From Bog-473 sp963783965 (lineage in GTDB: Bacteria; Actinomycetota; Acidimicrobiia; Acidimicrobiales; RAAP-2), in the NCBI GenBank assembly GCA_963783965.1, contig CAWAPQ010000013.1, forward strand, positions 372,001 to 436,000: DNA of 64,000 bases, read 5' to 3'. The translations under genes were made by a program, and so were the position numbers. The notes under the pieces were generated by a model. The model had not been told where the DNA came from. It did no database searches and worked only from the letters and a program-made list of their open reading frames with translations. Shown one piece after another: positions 59,004-64,000 of the stretch (the stretch's first letter is position 1; every line of letters starts with the position of its first letter).

Positions 59004-60203
59004 TCACACTGCTGCTGCGGCCTGCTCCACCCGCATGATCCGGGCCAGATTGCCGCCCATGATGTTGCGCACGTCCTCGTCGGAGAGCCCCTCCGGAAGG
59101 TGGTCGAGGTAGCTGCACGGCTCGGCCAGGCCTTCGGGGTGCGGATAGTCCGAACCGAACAGGACGTGGTCGGCGCCGATCACGTCGACGATCTCTCCCA
59201 GGTCGTCCTCGTGGAAGGGGCTCACGTAGACATTGTGCTTGAACTGCTCGACGGGATCGCCGTCGAAGGCATTCGGCATCTTCTTGTAGGTGTCGCCGAG
59301 GTGGTTGACGAACCCTCGGATCCACTCCCCCCCGGCCTCTATGGAGGCCACCCTGAGGTCGGGGAAGCGAGCGAAGACGCCGTGGCAGACGAACGCAGCC
59401 ATGGTGTCCTGAATCGGCCGATGGCCGCCGGTCATGTACGTGAAGGAGTCGAGCCGGAAGGGCAGCATTTCGCTCGGGCCGGTCCAGTCGCCCGTGTAGC
59501 GCGCGTAGCCACTGTCCGAGGAGTGCATCGAGACGAGGATGTCGGCGTCCACGACAGCTTGCCAGAACGGGTCGAACTCGGGATAGCCGAAGGAACGCGA
59601 GCCGCGGAAGCCCGGGACGGGAGCGGGGCGGATCAGCACGGTCTTCGCTCCGCGCTCCACTGCCCACTCGAGCTCTTGGATCGCCTTCTCGACGATCGGG
59701 AGTGTGATGACCGGCGTGGCGAAGATCCGATCCTCGTAGTTGAACTGCCATTCCTCGTACATCCACTCGTTCAGCGAGTGGATCGCCGCGTGCGTCAGTT
59801 CCGGGTCATCGCGCATGCGTTCTTCCAGAAGGCTGGCCAACGTGGGGAACATGAGCGACCGGTCGACGCCGAGCTCGTTCATGACCTCAATGCGGGGCCC
59901 CGGTTGCTGGAAAGCCGGAAGGCTCCGCATCGGCTCACCGATCACTTCGCGGTACGACTTGCCCTCGGGGTTGCCGTTGCGGAAGTACTCCTCCTGGGCT
60001 CCGGGCCGGGCGACGACCTCGAAGGTCGGGTTGGGGATGTACTCGCTCACCGTGCCCCGGATCATGATCTTCGTGCGGCCGCGCAGCTCGACGTAGTCGA
60101 TGGCGCCTTTGTAGCGATCCGGCAGGTGCCTCGTGAACGAGTCCCGGGTCTCGTAGAAGTGGTTGTCGGCGTCGAATACGGGAAAATCGCAAACTCTCGG
60201 CAT
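59004..60203 (-). CDS. Amidohydrolase family protein (amidohydrolase_2, DADNH type)
   Basis: Protein of 399 residues, closely paralogous to 15210-16415: both have DFPVFDADNHxYE, SEYIPNPTF, GNPEGKS, PTLASLLEER, VLIRPAPVPGFRG-type, GSDYPHPEG-type and MGGNLA segments. The family is metal-dependent and hydrolyses or decarboxylates cyclic or CoA-linked acids; the substrate is unknown. The ATG is 22 bases below the GACGTC-centred operator B. A minus-strand open frame covering its 3' part in another phase is only a shadow. Confidence 0.87.
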   Translation of the reverse strand: MPRVCDFPVFDADNHFYETRDSFTRHLPDRYKGAIDYVELRGRTKIMIRGTVSEYIPNPTFEVVARPGAQEEYFRNGNPEGKSYREVIGEPMRSLPAFQQPGPRIEVMNELGVDRSLMFPTLASLLEERMRDDPELTHAAIHSLNEWMYEEWQFNYEDRIFATPVITLPIVEKAIQELEWAVERGAKTVLIRPAPVPGFRGSRSFGYPEFDPFWQAVVDADILVSMHSSDSGYARYTGDWTGPSEMLPFRLDSFTYMTGGHRPIQDTMAAFVCHGVFARFPDLRVASIEAGGEWIRGFVNHLGDTYKKMPNAFDGDPVEQFKHNVYVSPFHEDDLGEIVDVIGADHVLFGSDYPHPEGLAEPCSYLDHLPEGLSDEDVRNIMGGNLARIMRVEQAAAAV

Positions 60204-60224
60204 GATGAAGAGGATATGCGTTTT

Positions 60225-60244
60225 TGACTATGACGTCAATGTCA
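60225..60244 (-). promoter_or_regulatory. GACGTC-centred operator B, upstream of the second amidohydrolase
   Basis: TGAC-TAT-GACGTC-AAT-GTCA is the best palindrome of the five related sites, with both outer arms exact. It is 22 bases from the amidohydrolase start, where bound repressor would block the promoter. Confidence 0.62.
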
Positions 60245-60342
60245 TACATCTCGTCCCGCCCGCCGGACCACCACCGAACGAATATCCAGTTCACGATGGC
60301 TTTTACGGAGTCTAGGCCGTCACGAGGCGCTTGCGTCGAGCG

Positions 60343-61848
60343 TCACCGATTCGTCGGGAAATGCAGCTCCATGCTGGTCGGACCCGGGTCGGGCCATCGA
60401 GAAGTCACGACCTTGGGTCGAGTGTAAAAGCGGATCCCGTCGGGGCCGTAGATGGACGAGTCCCCGAAGATGGAAGCCTTCCAACCGCCGAAGGAGTGTG
60501 ACGCCACCGGAACGGGGATCGGCACGTTGATGCCGACCATCCCGACCTGGATTTCGCGCTCGAAGCGCCGCGCGATGCCGCCGTCCCGGGTGAACAATGC
60601 CGTGCCGTTTCCGTACGGGTTGTCGTTCACGAGCGTGAGCGCCTCGTCGAAACTGGGAACGCGCACCACGCTGAGCACGGGACCGAAGATCTCGTCGTCA
60701 TAGACGCGCATACCGGGCTTCACGTCGTCGAGCAGCGAGCAGCCGACGAAGAATCCCACCTCTTGGGTGGTGCGCGCACCGTCGACGACGACCCTGGCGC
60801 CCTCGTCGGCGGCGTGCTCGACGTAGGACTGCACGCGGTCGCGGTGTTCCGCAGTGATCAGCGGGCCCATCATGGACGCCTGGTCCTCGCCGGGACCAAC
60901 GACGACCTCGGGAATCCGGCTGGCGATGGCGTCAATGAGCGGATCGGCCACCGGCCCCACGGCAACGACGACCGAGATCGCCATGCACCGTTCCCCCGCC
61001 GACCCGTAGGCGGCGGACACCGCAGCATCGGCGGCCGCGTCGATGTCGGCGTCCGGCATCACCACCATGTGGTTCTTGGCGCCACCGAGTGCCTGGACCC
61101 GCTTGCCGTGGCGGGTCCCCACCTCGTAGATATGGCGCGCCACCGGGGTACTGCCCACGAAGGAGAGGGCCGCCACGTCGGGATGCGCCAGCAGCGTCTC
61201 GACCGCCTCTCGATCACCCTGCACCACGCTGAAGACCCCGTCGGGGAAACCGGACCGCTGCACGATGTCGGCCAACACCAGCGAGGCGGACGGATCCTTC
61301 TCGGACGGTTTGAGCACGAAGCAGTTCCCGCAGGCGATGGCGTTGGCCATCATCCACAGCGGCACCATGATCGGGAAGTTGAACGGCGTGATGCCGGCGA
61401 CCACCCCCATGGGCTCGAGTACCGTGCGGATATCGATACCCGTCGAGACCTCCGAGTTGGACGATCCCTTCAGGAGGTTCGGGATGCCGCAGGCGAACTC
61501 GACATTCTCGATGCCGCGCGCCACTTCGCCCCGTGCGTCTTCGAGAACCTTGCCGTGCTCGGACGTGACGGCAGCCGCGAGTTCGTCGCGGCTGGCATCG
61601 AGCAGCTCCCGTAGACGGAACAACAGGCTGGCCCGCCGGGTCAGCGAGGAGAGGCGCCACTCGTGGGACGCCTCGACGGCCGATGCCACCACCGCGTCGA
61701 CCTCGGCCGCCGACGCGAGAGCCACCTGTGCGGACTGGACCCCCCGGGCCGGGTCGAAGACCGGCCCGTTCCGCCCCGACGCCCCTGGGACGGCCCGACC
61801 GGCCATCCAGTGCCCGATGTGCCGCACGTCCGTCGAGGGTGGAGTCAT
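60343..61848 (-). CDS. mmsA: CoA-acylating aldehyde dehydrogenase, methylmalonate-semialdehyde dehydrogenase-like
   Basis: Aldehyde dehydrogenase of 501 residues. It has the MMSDH pattern: HWMAGRAVPGASGR start, GVVAGITPFNFPIMVPLWM, LGGAKNHMVVMPDAD, GSAGERCMAIS with the catalytic Cys, DEIFGPVLSVVR, and an FGGWKASIFGD-type end. MMSDH converts malonate or methylmalonate semialdehyde to acetyl- or propionyl-CoA in valine and inositol breakdown. ATG 61846-61848 gives the usual start; the open frame to 61959 is not protein-like. It fits the dehydrogenase and mutase genes around 38-41 kb. Confidence 0.87.
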   Translation of the reverse strand: MTPPSTDVRHIGHWMAGRAVPGASGRNGPVFDPARGVQSAQVALASAAEVDAVVASAVEASHEWRLSSLTRRASLLFRLRELLDASRDELAAAVTSEHGKVLEDARGEVARGIENVEFACGIPNLLKGSSNSEVSTGIDIRTVLEPMGVVAGITPFNFPIMVPLWMMANAIACGNCFVLKPSEKDPSASLVLADIVQRSGFPDGVFSVVQGDREAVETLLAHPDVAALSFVGSTPVARHIYEVGTRHGKRVQALGGAKNHMVVMPDADIDAAADAAVSAAYGSAGERCMAISVVVAVGPVADPLIDAIASRIPEVVVGPGEDQASMMGPLITAEHRDRVQSYVEHAADEGARVVVDGARTTQEVGFFVGCSLLDDVKPGMRVYDDEIFGPVLSVVRVPSFDEALTLVNDNPYGNGTALFTRDGGIARRFEREIQVGMVGINVPIPVPVASHSFGGWKASIFGDSSIYGPDGIRFYTRPKVVTSRWPDPGPTSMELHFPTNR

Positions 61849-61993
61849 TCGCCCGGATCTTACGGCGAGCCTCGAACACCGGCGTTCCCGGCCGTCAGGG
61901 ACGCTGGTTCCGGCGGTTACGCAGGGGGTCTGCGTCCGGGCGCCGGCAATCTCGGGCAAAGATGGCCCCGGCGCGTAACATGTCCAACGTGTT

Positions 61994-62013
61994 CGATTGC
62001 GACGTCGATGTCA
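61994..62013 (+). promoter_or_regulatory. GACGTC-centred operator C, upstream of the DUF35-thiolase gene
   Basis: CGAT-TGC-GACGTC-GAT-GTCA; the right half matches site B and the inner GACGTCGAT matches site D. It ends 25 bases before the ATG of the thiolase fusion. Confidence 0.55.
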
Positions 62014-62038
62014 ATACTGGCGTCGGCCCCCGGGCTCG

Positions 62039-63706
62039 ATGATGCGGCCTCTCCCCGAGCTGACCACGGCCAATGACTGGTTCTGGACGTCAGGCGCCGA
62101 CGGCACCCTCCGTGTCCAGGGATGCAGTGACTGTGGTGAGCTGGTCCATCCCCCGGTGCCCATCTGTCCCTACTGCCGGAGCCGGTCTTCGAAGCCCACC
62201 GCCGTGTCGGGGCGCGGCACCATCGTCGGCTTCACGGTCAACGCCCACCGCTGGCTGCCGGACCTCGACCCGCCGTATGTCATCGCCAACGTCGCGCTGA
62301 CGGAGGATCCCCGGGTGCATCTCACGACGAACATCGTGGGCTGCGAGCCGGGCGATGTCCAGATCGGCCAGGAGGTGACGGTCCAGTTCCTCCAGCAGGA
62401 GGACGTGTGGCTGCCGCTCTTCGCGTTGACGGGTTCGGTCGACCCGGTCGAGCGTGTTGCGGAACCGTGGCGGCCGCTCCCGCGCGCGCCCCTCGGTGAC
62501 GAACGGTTCGAGCACCGGGCCGTCCTGAGCGGCATCGGCCGCTCCACGCTCGGCCGGCGGCTGATGGTGGACCCGCTCTCGCTGGCCGTCGACGCCAGCC
62601 TGGCAGCCATCGCCGACGCGGGTCTGACGCTCGACGACATCGATGGCCTGTCGACGTATCCCGGGGCGACGGGTGGCGGGATGAGCGAGGGCGGCGTCAC
62701 CGCCATTGAGGAGGCCTTGCGCATCCACCCGACCTGGGCCAACGGCGGAGGCGATTTGCCCGGTCCGGGCGGCGCGGTGATCGCTGCCGCCATGGCGGTG
62801 GCCTCAGGACTCTGCCGCCACGTGCTCTGCTTCCGCACCGTGTGGGAGTCGACCTTCGCCGCCCTCGCCGCGCAAGCAGCGCAGGCGTCGATGGGAGACG
62901 CTGAAGGAGGATCGCGTCGGGCCGAACGCGTCTCGGGCCCCTTTCGGGAATGGCGCGCCCCCTTCGGCGCCATGTCCGCCGCCAACTGGATCGGCATGAA
63001 CGCCAACCAGTACCTCCACCGCTACGGCGCTCCGCGCGAGATGCTCGGACTGATCGCGGTGAACGGGCGACGGAACGCGTCCCTGAACCCCGCCGCCATC
63101 TACCGGGACCCCATGACGATGGACGACTACCTCTCGGCGCGCCCCATCACGTCACCGTTCGGGCTCTACGACTGCGATGTCCCGTGCGACGGGTCCATCG
63201 CCGTAATTGTGTCGGCGGCGTCGGTGGCCGACAACCTGCCCCACCCGGCCGTGCGCATCGAAGCGGTCGGGACCCAGATTCTCGAACGTGTCTCGTGGGA
63301 CCAGGACACCCTGACCCACGAACCACAGGTCATCGGCCAGGCCGCCCACCTGTGGACGCGGACCGGCGTGCGGCCGTCCGAGGTCGATGTGGCGCTGGTC
63401 TACGACGGTTTCACCTTCAATGCCATCTCGTGGCTCGAGGGCCTCGGGTTCTGCGGGTTCGGCGAGGCCTACGACTGGCTCGACGGCGGGCGCCGCATCG
63501 CCCTCGACGGCGATCTCCCGGTCAACCCGCACGGCGGACAACTCTCCGAGGGGCGGACGCATGGTTTCGGCTTCCTGTACGAGGCGGTCACCCAGTTGCG
63601 CCACGACGCCGGCGAGCGTCAGGTGGCGGGAGCCAAAACGGCGGTCGTCACCTCGGGCGGTGGCACGCCGTCGGGGGTCCTCCTGCTCCAGCGAAAGGAC
63701 GCCTGA
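62039..63706 (+). CDS. DUF35 (OB-fold, zinc ribbon)-thiolase fusion protein (SCP-x/Ltp2-like)
   Basis: Protein of 555 residues. The N-terminal about 130 residues form the DUF35 unit: a zinc ribbon with two Cys-x2-Cys pairs (GCSDCG, CPYCR) followed by an OB strand (GRGTIVGFTVNAHRWLPDL). The rest is a nonspecific-lipid-transfer-type thiolase fold (IADAGLTLDDIDGL, PGPGGAVIAAAMAV, YDGFTFNAISWLEGLGF, NPHGGQLSEGRTHG). In actinobacterial steroid breakdown the Ltp2 aldolase pairs with a separate DUF35 protein; here they are joined. It may be a thiolase or a retro-aldolase. ATG ATG at 62039-62044 leaves the start uncertain by one codon. Confidence 0.87.
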   Translation: MMRPLPELTTANDWFWTSGADGTLRVQGCSDCGELVHPPVPICPYCRSRSSKPTAVSGRGTIVGFTVNAHRWLPDLDPPYVIANVALTEDPRVHLTTNIVGCEPGDVQIGQEVTVQFLQQEDVWLPLFALTGSVDPVERVAEPWRPLPRAPLGDERFEHRAVLSGIGRSTLGRRLMVDPLSLAVDASLAAIADAGLTLDDIDGLSTYPGATGGGMSEGGVTAIEEALRIHPTWANGGGDLPGPGGAVIAAAMAVASGLCRHVLCFRTVWESTFAALAAQAAQASMGDAEGGSRRAERVSGPFREWRAPFGAMSAANWIGMNANQYLHRYGAPREMLGLIAVNGRRNASLNPAAIYRDPMTMDDYLSARPITSPFGLYDCDVPCDGSIAVIVSAASVADNLPHPAVRIEAVGTQILERVSWDQDTLTHEPQVIGQAAHLWTRTGVRPSEVDVALVYDGFTFNAISWLEGLGFCGFGEAYDWLDGGRRIALDGDLPVNPHGGQLSEGRTHGFGFLYEAVTQLRHDAGERQVAGAKTAVVTSGGGTPSGVLLLQRKDA

Positions 63707-63802
63707 GCCGGTGATGGCCGCGCTACGAGTCCGTCCGTTTCCTGCGAGAGCGACGGTAGATTGATGCCACCGTCACCGGGTCCCGCAGGGAAGGAGAAGG
63801 CC

Positions 63803-64000
63803 GTGTCGACGCCCACGCCCTTCGCGGGCGAGAAGCCGAGCGGGCCCCGGTCCCGCAAGGGTGTCGAAACGCGGGCGCGCCTCCTCGCGGCGGCGAAGGA
63901 GGTCTTTGAGCAGGACGGCTTCCTGGACGCCCGGATCTCCGACATTGCGGAACGAGCGGGCCTCTCGCACGGCTCCTTCTACCACTACTTCGAATCAAAG
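63803..64000 (+). CDS. TetR-family transcriptional regulator, 3' end outside the window
   Basis: Only the first 66 codons are present, ending at the window edge. They hold the TetR DNA-binding domain: TRARLLAAAKEVFEQDGFLD, then ISDIAERAGLSHGSFYHYF. GTG 63803 is chosen because AAGGAG lies six bases upstream; ATG 63764 is in frame and would add 13 residues. It follows the DUF35-thiolase gene on the same strand and is one of the possible regulators of the GACGTC-type sites. Confidence 0.85.
   Translation, partial: MSTPTPFAGEKPSGPRSRKGVETRARLLAAAKEVFEQDGFLDARISDIAERAGLSHGSFYHYFESK

Noticed and set aside
58855..59766. A 303-codon minus-strand frame overlapping the amidohydrolase 3' part
   Set aside because: Out-of-phase shadow of 59004-60203; Arg-rich and without motifs.
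1..64000. CRISPR arrays, insertion sequences, tRNA or rRNA genes, prophage or attachment sites
   Set aside because: I saw no repeat-spacer arrays, transposase or integrase genes, terminal inverted repeats, or cloverleaf-like sequences. A covariance-model scan would be needed to exclude a small RNA.

Overview
The window is high-GC, densely packed DNA in which most genes overlap by 1-17 bases and many start with GTG. It carries several families typical of Actinomycetota: two mycothiol-type DinB/MDMPI proteins, DUF427 proteins, a [3Fe-4S] P450-type ferredoxin, amidohydrolase-2 paralogues and MDMPI next to ArsR/SRPBCC. The mix of CoA-linked catabolism, branched-chain-type ABC importers and sugar catabolism suggests a soil or freshwater actinobacterium, possibly an acidimicrobial lineage. 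That placement is inference; no rRNA or tRNA gene was seen.

Left part (1-16.4 kb): a minus-strand group of two PhyH dioxygenases, an enoyl-CoA hydratase, a GNAT and an MDMPI protein; an ArsR-SRPBCC-MDMPI operon with an apparently leaderless, self-overlapping promoter/operator; a cysteine-dioxygenase/rhodanese pair behind a strong inverted-repeat operator; a large flippase-like/kinase-like membrane protein; a complete livGFHM-type importer whose substrate-binding gene carries a one-base frameshift; and an amidohydrolase.

Middle part (16.5-47.1 kb): a plant-polysaccharide sugar island. It has glucuronate genes (uxaC, a shikimate-kinase-like kinase, uidA, a LacI regulator, uxuB, a LarA-family nickel epimerase candidate), a xylose operon (xylA, xylB, GH43, LacI), a galactose/arabinose-type operon (GH2, galT, an IMPase-like gene, a GHMP kinase resembling plant L-arabinokinase), a GH1 beta-glucosidase and a GH78 alpha-L-rhamnosidase. 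No uxuA and no sugar transporter are visible. The gene order suggests a possible glucuronate to fructuronate to mannonate to gluconate to 6-phosphogluconate route that uses a C2 epimerase instead of mannonate dehydratase. Two kinds of LacI-like palindromes link separate operons here. Interleaved are an orphan ABC binding protein, a ferredoxin, a 3-hydroxyisobutyrate-dehydrogenase-like gene, an acyl-CoA mutase large subunit and a MarR regulator.

Right part (47.4-64 kb): acyl-CoA catabolism and a second importer. It includes an SDR, a DUF427-thioesterase fusion, a double-DUF427 protein, two enoyl-CoA hydratases, a decayed flavin monooxygenase, a liv-type system with a LivH-LivM fusion, a double-TetR regulator, a second amidohydrolase paralogue, a methylmalonate-semialdehyde-type dehydrogenase, a DUF35-thiolase fusion and the start of a TetR gene. 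Five sites centred on GACGTC lie upstream of both amidohydrolase paralogues, the mutase, the LivHM operon and the DUF35-thiolase, which suggests one shared regulon.
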